Source: Tahibacter aquaticus
GTDB taxonomy: Bacteria > Pseudomonadota > Gammaproteobacteria > Xanthomonadales > Rhodanobacteraceae
Reading direction: 5' to 3'
Length of the DNA: 64,000 bases
NCBI RefSeq assembly: GCF_004363655.1
Contig: NZ_SNZH01000002.1
Coordinates: 124,001 to 188,000 of the forward strand
The notes under the pieces were generated by a model. The model saw only the letters and a program-made list of their open reading frames with translations, made no database searches and was not told the DNA's origin. Positions within the stretch are counted from its first letter, which is position 1. Each line of letters begins with the position of its first letter. Positions 27,923-35,607 of this stretch are shown in pieces. Both the position numbers and the translations under genes were made by a program.

Positions 27923-30526
27923 ATGAATCGCACTCTGAACGTCACCACGCCGCTGGGTCCGGAACTGTTGCGCTTCGACGGACTGCAAGGACGCGAAAGC
28001 CTGTCGCAGCTGTTCGACTTCCAACTCAGCCTGAAGAGCGAAGAGAAAGGGCTGTCCGCCGATGACCTGCTCGGCCAGCCGATCACGGTGGATTTCGAAC
28101 TCGAAGGCGGCGCGCGCCGGCACCTGAACGGCCAATGCGTGCACTTCCGCTCCGCCGGACGCCGTGGCAAGCAGTACCTGTATATCGCCCAGCTCAAGCC
28201 CTGGCTGTGGTACGCCACGCGGCGCAGCGACTACCGCATCTTCCAGGGCCAGAGCACGCCGGACATCGTCAGGCAGGTGCTGGGCCTGTACCCGTTCCAG
28301 ACGCGCTGGCTGCTCTCGCGCAGCTATCGCAACTGGACCTACTGCGTGCAATACCGCGAAACCGATGCAAACTTCGTGCAGCGCCTGCTGGAGCACGAAG
28401 GCATCTGGTTCTGGTTCGACCATTCCGCCGGCGAGCACACCCTGGTGCTGACCGACGACATCGGCCTGGCCGGTCCCTATCCCGGCTACGCCACGATTCC
28501 GTTCTATCCGCACGACCATACCGTACCCGACAAGGACCACCTGCACGGCTGGGCCGCCAGTGGCCAGGTGCAAAGCGGCCGCTACTCGGCCCGCGACTAC
28601 AACTTCGTCATGCCCAGCGCCGACCTGACCACGCTGCGCAACGGTCCTGCCGCGCATCCGCATGCGAGCTACGACATCTTCGACTATCCCGGCAGCTATC
28701 CCACGCTGGGCGAGGGCGATCCGTATGCGCGTACCCGCCTGGAAGAACTGCAGGCCGGGCACAAGCGCAGCCACGGCACCGGCCGTGCGCGCGGCCTGGC
28801 CCCGGGCCGTCTGTTCACGCTGGAGCGGCATGCCGTCGCCGGCTACAACCGCGAGTATCTCGTCGTCGGTGCCGACTACGATTTCAGCGACAACGACTAC
28901 GAAGCGAACCAAGACAGCAGCGAGCACCGCCTGGGCATCACCGCAGAATTCCACCCTACCGACCAGCCGTTCCGGCCGGAACGGCGCACACCCAAGCCGC
29001 ATACCATGGGCCCGGAAAGTGCCGTCGTCACCGGCCCCGCCGGGCAGGAAATCTTCACCGACGAGCACGGCCGGGTAAAAGTACAGTTCCACTGGGACCG
29101 CTACGGCAGGAAGGATGAAAACTCCTCGTGCTGGATCCGCGTCTCGCATCCCTGGGCCGGCACCGGCTTTGGCAGCGTGCATATTCCGCGCATTGGGCAA
29201 GAAGTGCTGGTCGATCATCTGAACGGCGATCCGGACCAGCCCATCATCGTCGGCCGCGTCTACAACACCAACAATCCGCATCCGTGGAACCTGCCGGCCA
29301 ATGCCACGCAGTCGGGCTTCCTCACGCGTTCCAGCATGGGTGCGACCTGGCAGAACGCCAACGCGTTCCGCTTCGAGGACAAGAGGGGCGAGGAACAGGT
29401 CTGGCTGCATGCGGAAAAGAACCAGGATATCGAAGTCGAGAACGACGAGACGCACTGGGTCGGCCATGACAGAACCAAGACCATCGACCACGACGAAACC
29501 GTGCATGTGAAGCACGATCGCACCGAGACGGTCGACCACGACGAAACCATCACGGTGCACAACAATCGCACCGAGACCGTCGACGGCCACGAGACCATCA
29601 CCATCCACAAGAACCGCACGGAAGTGGTGGACGGCAATGAAACCATCACGGTGCACAAGAACCGCACCGAGACGGTAGACCAGAACGAAACGATCAGCGT
29701 GCACCAGAACCGTACACGCACGGTCGATGGCAACGAAACCGTCACGGTGCACAAGAACCGCAGCAAGACCGTCGACAAGAGCGAGACCGACAAGATCGGC
29801 AAGAACTGGTCGATCAAGGTCGGTCGCATGAAGACCGAGACCATCGGCGTGGCGAATATCGAGTCCATCGGCCTGGCCCGCATGAGCAATATCGGCATGG
29901 CCTACAGCCTCAATGTCGGCATGGTGATGAACACCGTCGTCGGCATGCAGCAGTCGAGCCAGATCGGCAGCAAGAAAACCGTCAACGTCGGCAAGACGCT
30001 GGATGTCAGCGTCGGCGAGAAGGAAACGCGCAGCGTCGGCAAGGAGCGCAGCACCGAGGTCGGCACCAGCGACACGCTCACCGTCGGCGAACGCCACAGC
30101 ATCAGTGTCGGCCAGGTGCAGGTGACCAGCGTCGGCGACCATCTGGAGCTGGCCTGCGGCGCGGCCAGGATCGTGCTCAAGAGCGACGGCGGCATCTACC
30201 TGTCCGGCACGCATATCGAGATCCAGGGTGCACAGGCCATCAATGCCGACGGCGGCCTGGTACAGATCAACTGCGGTGCCTCGCAGGCGGCGCCGGCGGC
30301 GCCACCTCCACCCGAGCCGCCGCAACAGGCGCCAGAGGCGGAGCAGGCCGGTCCCATGGCCGCGCTGGGCGAGCTGCTCGGCGGCAGTGGCGAAGGCAAC
30401 GTATTCGGCACCCTGGGCAAGATCGCCGGCCTCGCCGCGCAAGTCGGCATCGGCGGGCCCGTAGCCGGCGTGGCTGCCAGCGCGCTGGGTGCCCTGGGCG
30501 GCGCAGGTTCCAGAAGCGGCGGCTGA
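27923..30526 (+). CDS. vgrG: type VI secretion tip protein VgrG with repeat-rich spike
   Basis: VgrG trimers form the tip of the T6SS tube and carry effectors. The 867-residue protein has the gp27-like part (residues about 1-370: LLRFDGLQGRESLSQLFDFQL, RLLEHEGIWFWFDH), the gp5 OB-fold (about 380-490: GPAGQEIFTDEHGRVKVQFHWDR, GFGSVHIPRIGQEVLVDHL), and a very long spike. Residues 515-626 are seven 16-residue repeats of the form (H/N)xRTETVDxxETITV; about 637-745 are octads of the form 'xVGxxxxx', as in the T4 gp5 beta-helix. A Pro-rich stretch and a Gly/Ala-rich hydrophobic tail (about 780-867) end the chain and may dock the cargo. No enzymatic extension was recognised. It heads the island with no core T6SS genes near. 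Confidence 0.95.
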   Translation: MNRTLNVTTPLGPELLRFDGLQGRESLSQLFDFQLSLKSEEKGLSADDLLGQPITVDFELEGGARRHLNGQCVHFRSAGRRGKQYLYIAQLKPWLWYATRRSDYRIFQGQSTPDIVRQVLGLYPFQTRWLLSRSYRNWTYCVQYRETDANFVQRLLEHEGIWFWFDHSAGEHTLVLTDDIGLAGPYPGYATIPFYPHDHTVPDKDHLHGWAASGQVQSGRYSARDYNFVMPSADLTTLRNGPAAHPHASYDIFDYPGSYPTLGEGDPYARTRLEELQAGHKRSHGTGRARGLAPGRLFTLERHAVAGYNREYLVVGADYDFSDNDYEANQDSSEHRLGITAEFHPTDQPFRPERRTPKPHTMGPESAVVTGPAGQEIFTDEHGRVKVQFHWDRYGRKDENSSCWIRVSHPWAGTGFGSVHIPRIGQEVLVDHLNGDPDQPIIVGRVYNTNNPHPWNLPANATQSGFLTRSSMGATWQNANAFRFEDKRGEEQVWLHAEKNQDIEVENDETHWVGHDRTKTIDHDETVHVKHDRTETVDHDETITVHNNRTETVDGHETITIHKNRTEVVDGNETITVHKNRTETVDQNETISVHQNRTRTVDGNETVTVHKNRSKTVDKSETDKIGKNWSIKVGRMKTETIGVANIESIGLARMSNIGMAYSLNVGMVMNTVVGMQQSSQIGSKKTVNVGKTLDVSVGEKETRSVGKERSTEVGTSDTLTVGERHSISVGQVQVTSVGDHLELACGAARIVLKSDGGIYLSGTHIEIQGAQAINADGGLVQINCGASQAAPAAPPPPEPPQQAPEAEQAGPMAALGELLGGSGEGNVFGTLGKIAGLAAQVGIGGPVAGVAASALGALGGAGSRSGG
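29465..29800 (+). repeat. seven tandem 48-bp repeats inside vgrG
   Basis: Seven consecutive 48-bp units encode 16-residue repeats (consensus xNRTETVDxNETITVH). The units differ at many third positions but keep the protein pattern. They are contiguous, in frame and without spacers, so they are a coding minisatellite that could change copy number and thus spike length. Confidence 0.9.
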
Positions 30527-30574
30527 ACAACGGCACGATTATTTATTTCTACTTGTTTTTGACGGAGACGCCGC

Positions 30575-30910
30575 ATGGGCCAGCCCGCCGCACGCATCAC
30601 CGACGCCGGCCTGCACAAGAAGGGCGCCGGCGTGGTGCTCAAGGGATTTGCCAAAGTACTGATCGGCGGCCAGCCGGCAGCGCGACAGGGCGACCTGATC
30701 CAGCACAACAGCAGCAGCGAGCCCATCGTCGAAGGCGAACCCAGCGTGCTGATCGGCGGCCAGCCCGCCGCGCGGGTCGGCGACAAGATCGGCTGCGGCG
30801 GCGCCATCCAGAGTGGCTGCACGACCGTACATATCGGCCTGAGCGCGCAGGGACGCTGCCTGCAGTCCGCCAGCGACGACGGCTCGGCCTTCGTGCAGGC
30901 CGTGGAATGA
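30575..30910 (+). CDS. PAAR-domain spike tip protein
   Basis: This is a 111-residue PAAR protein that sharpens the VgrG spike and can carry effectors. It shows the PAAR features: MGQPAARITDAG at the start, two IGGQPAAR(Q/V)GD repeats, and CGGAIQSGCTTVHIG at the end. The full length is PAAR domain with no effector extension. It starts 48 bp after vgrG behind GGAGACG; the spacer is AT-rich compared with the surroundings. Its stop overlaps the DUF4123 start (ATGA). Confidence 0.95.
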   Translation: MGQPAARITDAGLHKKGAGVVLKGFAKVLIGGQPAARQGDLIQHNSSSEPIVEGEPSVLIGGQPAARVGDKIGCGGAIQSGCTTVHIGLSAQGRCLQSASDDGSAFVQAVE

Positions 30911-31494
30911 CGAGCGAGCCGGCCGAACCGCTGGCGCGCTGGTTCGGCCGTCATCTGCAGGCCGAGGCCGGCCCGTGCTTCGCCCTGGTCGACTGCGCCC
31001 GCCATCCGCAATTGCATGCCTTGCTCAACCATCCCAGCGTGCGTGCCGAATCGCTGTTCGACGGCGTCGAGGCGCTGCGGCTGGAACGCTACGGCGCCTG
31101 GATAGTACCGTTCCCGCTGCAGGGCGAGCTGGCGCGGGTCTGGTTCGGCAATGCCGGCCAGGGCTGGCGCGAAGCCTGGGGCTGGCTGTTCCAGAGCCAT
31201 GCCAGCCTGGAAACACTGATGCGCCATTTCAAGAAATTTCTCAAAGTGGAATTGCCCCAGGGCGGCCAGGCCTACTGGCGCTTCTACGATCCTCGCGTGA
31301 TATGCCAGGTATTGCCGGTGATGCGGCAGGAACAGCACGAACAGTTCGTCGGCCGCCTGCTGCGCCGCATCTACTGCGTCGACCCGGCGCTCAACACGTT
31401 CTACGAGGTGTGGCCGCAGGATTCGGTCATGGGCAACCTGCTCGGCGAGCGGCCGCTGGATATCCGCGCCCAGTACCTGCCGGCCGTGGCCTGA
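30907..31494 (+). CDS. DUF4123 T6SS effector adaptor/chaperone
   Basis: This is a 195-residue protein of the DUF4123 (Tap/Tec-type) adaptor family that loads specific effectors on VgrG. It has the typical start of such proteins, CFALVDCARHPQLHALL, and the later block GWGWLF-type LFQSHASLETLMRHFKKFLKV followed by YWRFYDPRV. The ATG at 30907 overlaps the PAAR stop in ATGA, so it is translationally coupled. It most likely serves the effector encoded at 31922-33178. Confidence 0.88.
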   Translation: MTSEPAEPLARWFGRHLQAEAGPCFALVDCARHPQLHALLNHPSVRAESLFDGVEALRLERYGAWIVPFPLQGELARVWFGNAGQGWREAWGWLFQSHASLETLMRHFKKFLKVELPQGGQAYWRFYDPRVICQVLPVMRQEQHEQFVGRLLRRIYCVDPALNTFYEVWPQDSVMGNLLGERPLDIRAQYLPAVA

Positions 31495-31518
31495 TGCAGC
31501 GACTACCCGGGATGGACC

Positions 31519-31929
31519 ATGAAATTCGACACTGAGCAGATAGGTGCCTTGAACGCGCTGAATGCGCGTCAGCAGCGCGACTACCATATCGCCGACATCA
31601 AGCAGCGTTGGCTGGCGGCGCAGCCCGGCTTCCGGCCAGTGGTGGCGCGTGTGGACGATCCGCTGCTGGAAGCCTGGATCGCCGCCTGCTACGACGACTG
31701 CGCCGCGCTGGGAGTCAAGGCCAAACGCATCGTGCTTCGCTACACCTTTGAACTATTGCGCGCGCTGCAGCTGGGCGCCGGACAGGAGTTCGTCGACGGC
31801 CTGCGCGACTATTTCTGCAGCTACCGCTACGGCAGCGCGCATGCGCTGGAATGGATAGGCCATGTCATGACGACGCTGCACGCCCAGGCGCATGCCGCTC
31901 TTGCCACGGAAGCCCGCGCCCATGGCTGA
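31519..31929 (+). CDS. small protein of unknown function in the T6SS island
   Basis: This is a 136-residue soluble, mostly helical protein that I cannot assign. It begins MKFDTEQIGALNALNARQQRDYHIADIKQRW and contains FELLRALQLGAGQEFVDGLRDYF. There is no signal peptide. It lies between the adaptor and the effector, 24 bp after one and overlapping the other by 8 bp (ATGGCTGA), so it is clearly part of the operon. It could help deliver or fold the effector; a cytoplasmic immunity role is less likely because the effector should act on peptidoglycan. Confidence 0.8.
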   Translation: MKFDTEQIGALNALNARQQRDYHIADIKQRWLAAQPGFRPVVARVDDPLLEAWIAACYDDCAALGVKAKRIVLRYTFELLRALQLGAGQEFVDGLRDYFCSYRYGSAHALEWIGHVMTTLHAQAHAALATEARAHG

Positions 31930-33178
31930 TCCGACGCCGCTGCAGCTGGCGCAAAAGGCCAAAGCCGCGGCCGACGCCGCCGCCGCCAGTGCCGAAAACA
32001 GCGCCAAAGCCGCCGAACTCGCCGCCAAGCAGGCCGATCGCACCGCCAAGGCCGCCGAGCTGGTCGCGAAGAAGCAGAAAGCCAATAGCGACGCCGCCAA
32101 GGCCAAGGGCGAAGCCGCGGCGGACGCACGCCAGAAAGCCGATGAAAAGGCCGCCGACGCCAGCGCCAAGCGCGCCGCCGCCAACGAAGCCAAGGCGGCC
32201 AAGGCCAAGGCCGATGCGGACGTGGCCAAGCTCACCAACGATAAGCTCAAGGACTCGCTGTCGGCCGAAGACTGGGACGAGATCGTCAAGCAGATCGAGC
32301 AGAACTGCGGCCCGGATGCGATCAAGGACGGCGTGGTGAAACCCTGCGGCCGGATTCGCAAGCGCAACTGTGCCGGCCCCGATCCGGACAAGAACGTACG
32401 CATGGCGCCGGCCACGCAGTCGGCCATCAACACCGCCCAAGGCAGCAACATCGATTTCAATGCGCTGGCCGACTGGGAAGGCGGCCAGGCGACCGAGGGC
32501 TATGTGCCCTGGTTTCCGGACAAGATCGACGTCAAGGATGGGGCGATCAGCGTCTCGACCAGCACCGCGGGTGGCAAGACCACGCTGGTCGGCAACAGCA
32601 AATCCGGCGTCACCGTCGGCACCGGCGTCGACCTGGGCCAGCAGGATGCGACCGTATACGGCAAGCGCCTGCGCGCCGCCGGCGCCTCCGAAGACCTGAT
32701 CAAGAAACTCACGCCGTACATGGGCCTGAAGCGTGCGGAAGCCTGCCGCTACCTGCGCGCGCACCCGCTCACCATCACCAAGGACGAAGCCGAGCTGATC
32801 GACAAGGAAATGAAGAGCGCTCACCTCAGCGAAGCCAAGACCCAGTACGCCAATGCAACCAAAGGCATTGCGAACGCGCCCAAGTTCGGCGAATTGTCGC
32901 AGGCTGAGCAGACCGTACTGATGTCGCGCAAATACCAGGACGGCAACCTGACCAACGCCTCCAGCAAGCGCCTGATGACCGCCATGGGCAACCGCAACAA
33001 CACCGACTCGGTCAACGCCTTGTCGACCCAGTATTACGACGCCGGCGCCCACGAGCACCGTATTCCCAAGGAAAACAAATACTTGAAAGACAGCTTTCCG
33101 CCACCGGCCCCTGCCGCCGCACCCGCGTCGGCGCCGGGCGCCCCTGCTGCACCGCCCGCCCGCCCGCCCGGCGGCTGA
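31922..33178 (+). CDS. T6SS effector, pesticin-like muramidase candidate
   Basis: This is a 418-residue protein. Residues about 1-110 form a highly charged Ala/Lys/Glu coiled coil (AKAAADAAAASAENSAKAAE), a likely delivery segment. Residues about 175-395 resemble the lysozyme-like pesticin C-terminal domain: Glu186 in LADWEGGQ, Thr231 and Asp237 in SGVTVGTGVDLGQ. The Thr-x5-Asp spacing matches the pesticin pair Thr201/Asp207 and the Glu would be the acid. Later blocks include LTITKDEAELIDKEM and LSQAEQTVLMSRKYQDG. The last 30 residues are Pro/Ala-rich. The likely role is cleavage of peptidoglycan in rival bacteria. The start at 31922 overlaps the previous stop by 8 bp; an in-frame start 30 bp earlier is possible. 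Confidence 0.82.
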   Translation: MADPTPLQLAQKAKAAADAAAASAENSAKAAELAAKQADRTAKAAELVAKKQKANSDAAKAKGEAAADARQKADEKAADASAKRAAANEAKAAKAKADADVAKLTNDKLKDSLSAEDWDEIVKQIEQNCGPDAIKDGVVKPCGRIRKRNCAGPDPDKNVRMAPATQSAINTAQGSNIDFNALADWEGGQATEGYVPWFPDKIDVKDGAISVSTSTAGGKTTLVGNSKSGVTVGTGVDLGQQDATVYGKRLRAAGASEDLIKKLTPYMGLKRAEACRYLRAHPLTITKDEAELIDKEMKSAHLSEAKTQYANATKGIANAPKFGELSQAEQTVLMSRKYQDGNLTNASSKRLMTAMGNRNNTDSVNALSTQYYDAGAHEHRIPKENKYLKDSFPPPAPAAAPASAPGAPAAPPARPPGG

Positions 33179-33198
33179 GCCACTGCGAGTCCGAAACC

Positions 33199-33801
33199 AT
33201 GATCCGAGCAACGATTGCCACCGCGCTGGGTTTGACTGCCATGTCCGTCTTCGCCGCCGAGAAATTCCCTGCCCATCCGCTCAGCGGCAGCTTCGCGCTG
33301 GCCTCGTCCACGCCGGCCATCGACGGCATCGATGCGCGCCAGCTGCAGCCGGAGATCTTCCAACCCGGCCAGCGCGTGCAGTTCGAGTTCCACGGCGAGA
33401 CCGGCGCCGACCGACCAGGCCGCGAAGACTACAAAGTCACTTTGTTCGCACCCTTCCCGCGCAGCTTCTGCCTGCGCCCGCAATGGAGCCTGAGCTGTCC
33501 CAGTATCGACGGCACGCGCCCGCCCGACGACAACGACCGCCCGCCGGGCACGCCGCTGGTCTACGAAGCCAACCTTGACGCACAACGCCTGAAAACTCAG
33601 GCCGACGTCGACCTGTACAAGCACTTCGTGCCCTACGGCCTCAAGCCGGGTGGCTTTGTATACGTGTTGACGTATACCGATTCGCGCGCCTCGTACGTGC
33701 TGTACCTGAAGGACGCTGACACCTTGATCAGCCGCGCGGCGTACAACAAGAGCGACGACGAAGTGATCGCAGTGGACCAGGTGCTCAAGCGGGTGAAGTG
33801 A
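33199..33801 (+). CDS. secreted immunity protein candidate
   Basis: This is a 200-residue exported protein with signal peptide MIRATIATALGLTAMSVFAA. The mature chain has a beta-rich composition and two Cys in SFCLRPQWSLSCPS that could form a disulphide. I recognise no family. It starts 20 bp after the effector stop. A periplasmic location is what would be needed to neutralise a muramidase that attacks from the periplasm, so an immunity role is the best reading by position and export signal, but it rests on context alone. Confidence 0.72.
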   Translation: MIRATIATALGLTAMSVFAAEKFPAHPLSGSFALASSTPAIDGIDARQLQPEIFQPGQRVQFEFHGETGADRPGREDYKVTLFAPFPRSFCLRPQWSLSCPSIDGTRPPDDNDRPPGTPLVYEANLDAQRLKTQADVDLYKHFVPYGLKPGGFVYVLTYTDSRASYVLYLKDADTLISRAAYNKSDDEVIAVDQVLKRVK

Positions 33802-33841
33802 ACTCTGCCGCTGCTACGCGCCGTCGCCGCGCCGCAGCGCT

Positions 33842-34927
33842 TCAGGCAAACAGATCTCCCTGCGCCGACGCCTTGCGCGGCGCCACGAAGCTGCGCGTAT
33901 CCAGCTCCAGGTTCGCCCGCCGTTTGATGCCGGCCTGGCGGCAGGCCACGATGATGCGCTGCCGGATCAGGTCGGCGAACGGCCCTTCGCCGCGCATGCG
34001 CGTGCCGAAGTCCGGGTCGTTGAGTTCACCGCCGCGGATATTGCGGATGACGCTGAGCACATGCTGCTTGCGCTCGGGGTAATGGGTTTCCAGCCAGTCT
34101 TCCCACAGGCCTTTGAGTTCCCAGGGCAGGCGGATGACGGTATAGCCGGCGCTGACAGCACCGGCCGCGGCCGCCTGTTCGACAATGGCCTCGATGTAGA
34201 TGTCGGTCAGCGCGGGAATGATCGGCGCCACCAGCACGCTGGTCGGTATGCCCGCCGCCGTCAATGCCGCAATCGCCTGGATGCGCCGGTGCGGCGCGCT
34301 GGCGCGCGGTTCCAGCCGGCTGCTGAGTTTGTTGTCCAGCGAGGTGACCGAGACGAAACAGTGCACCAGCCTGCGCGCGGCCATGGCCTGCAGCAGGTCA
34401 ATGTCGCGCTCGATCAGCGAGTTCTTGGTGATGATGGTGCAGGGGTGGTTGCAGGCGTCCAGTACTTCGAGGATCTGCCGCGTCAGGCGGTAGCGTTTTT
34501 CGATGGGCTGGTAGGGATCGGTATTCGCGCCGAGGTTCAGCGGGGTGCAGACGTAGGACGGCTTGGCCAGATCCTGGCGCAGAATTTCCGCGGCATTGGT
34601 CTTGGCGAACAGGCGGGTTTCGAAATCCAGGCCGGGCGAAAGATTCAGGTAGGCATGCGAGGGCCGTGCATAGCAATAGGCGCAGCCGTGCTCGCAGCCG
34701 CGGTAAGGATTGACCGACGCATCGAAGGGAACGTCCGGCGAACGGTTGCGACTGATGATCTGGCGCGCGCGTTCTTCGCTGACCGTAGTGCGCGGCGCCG
34801 CGGCGGGTTCGCCGTCCTGGTACCAGCCGTCGTCGAAAGCCTCGCTGACGGTTTTCTCGAAGCGGCCAGCCGGGTTGTCGCGGCTGCCGCGGCCTTTGAT
34901 GCGCTCGGGTTTGCGGATGTCGGACAT
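33842..34927 (-). CDS. PA0069-family radical SAM protein
   Basis: This is a 361-residue radical SAM protein. The 4Fe-4S motif is CEHGCAYCYAR (CxxxCxxC) near residue 75, in a family-typical context NPYRGCEHGCAYCYARPSHA. It has SPDVPFDASV just before, and LGANTDPYQPIEKRYRLTRQILE downstream. Homologues are related to spore photoproduct lyase-like DNA repair proteins, but the reaction of this family is not established. The ATG at 34927 gives MSDIRKPERIKGRG, the usual start. It converges with the immunity gene (40 bp between stops) and follows the DUF4126 gene by 52 bp. Confidence 0.9.
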   Translation of the reverse strand: MSDIRKPERIKGRGSRDNPAGRFEKTVSEAFDDGWYQDGEPAAAPRTTVSEERARQIISRNRSPDVPFDASVNPYRGCEHGCAYCYARPSHAYLNLSPGLDFETRLFAKTNAAEILRQDLAKPSYVCTPLNLGANTDPYQPIEKRYRLTRQILEVLDACNHPCTIITKNSLIERDIDLLQAMAARRLVHCFVSVTSLDNKLSSRLEPRASAPHRRIQAIAALTAAGIPTSVLVAPIIPALTDIYIEAIVEQAAAAGAVSAGYTVIRLPWELKGLWEDWLETHYPERKQHVLSVIRNIRGGELNDPDFGTRMRGEGPFADLIRQRIIVACRQAGIKRRANLELDTRSFVAPRKASAQGDLFA

Positions 34928-34979
34928 GGCGGCGGAATCTGCGCTGCGGCAGTCGCAACGGCTGCGATGACGGCGGCGC

Positions 34980-35588
34980 TCAGCCCGTCGCGGGCAAGGC
35001 CGCCGGCTTGTTGCGCAGGCGCTGCCAGACACGGCGCAGTACCCGCCAGAGCTTGGGCAGCACCCAGATCATCACCAGCCCGAACAGCAGCAGCAGGCCG
35101 AGGAAAACCCAGGGGTAATGCCATACCAGGTACAGGCCGCCGAGCACACTGAGGTCTTCGCCGACGCTGGCACCCCAGTTGCTGAAGGGTTCGGGCGAGG
35201 TGTTGATCAGGGCACGCGTACCGGCCTTGGTCAGGTGGGTGCCCGAGGTGATGACGCCGCCGAGCAGGCCGGCAGCCAGCTGCAGGCCCGGGCTGGAATC
35301 CTGGAATACGCCCCAGGCCAGCAGGCCGCCGGCGGGAATGCGGATAAACGTATGCAAGGCATCCCAGACCGAATCGAAGGCAGGAACCTTGTCCGCCAGG
35401 AATTCGCCGACCATCAGGATGCCGCTGACCCAGAGCACCCAGTCGTCCTGCAGCAAGGCCAGGCCGCTGGGCAGTGTGATCACGTCGTAGCGTGCCAGCA
35501 GGCCGATCAGGAATACCGCGCCGTAGAGGCGTATGCCGCTGGCCCAGGCCAGGCCGGCCGCCAGCGCCGTCGATTGCAAAAGGTCCAT
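34980..35588 (-). CDS. DUF4126 membrane protein
   Basis: This is a 202-residue integral membrane protein with about five or six hydrophobic helices, among them STALAAGLAWASGIRLYG, WVLWVSGILMVGEFLADKV, and VFLGLLLLFGLVMIWVLP. The KVPAFDSVWDALHTFIRIPAGG segment and the SGTHLTKAGTRALIN block are typical for DUF4126. It starts 19 bp after the sulfotransferase-like gene and could be read with the phosphoramidate operon, but homologues are widespread and need not belong to it. Function unknown. Confidence 0.85.
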   Translation of the reverse strand: MDLLQSTALAAGLAWASGIRLYGAVFLIGLLARYDVITLPSGLALLQDDWVLWVSGILMVGEFLADKVPAFDSVWDALHTFIRIPAGGLLAWGVFQDSSPGLQLAAGLLGGVITSGTHLTKAGTRALINTSPEPFSNWGASVGEDLSVLGGLYLVWHYPWVFLGLLLLFGLVMIWVLPKLWRVLRRVWQRLRNKPAALPATG

Positions 35589-35607
35589 GGTCGCCAACCT
35601 TGCGGAA

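Noticed and set aside
29465-29800. Possible CRISPR array because of seven 48-bp repeats
   Set aside because: The units are contiguous, without spacers, in frame within vgrG, and keep a protein pattern.
27833-30442. 869-codon open frame on the minus strand
   Set aside because: Antisense to vgrG; its apparent repeats (e.g. 'HRDGFVAVDGLGAIVVH') merely mirror the coding repeats of vgrG.
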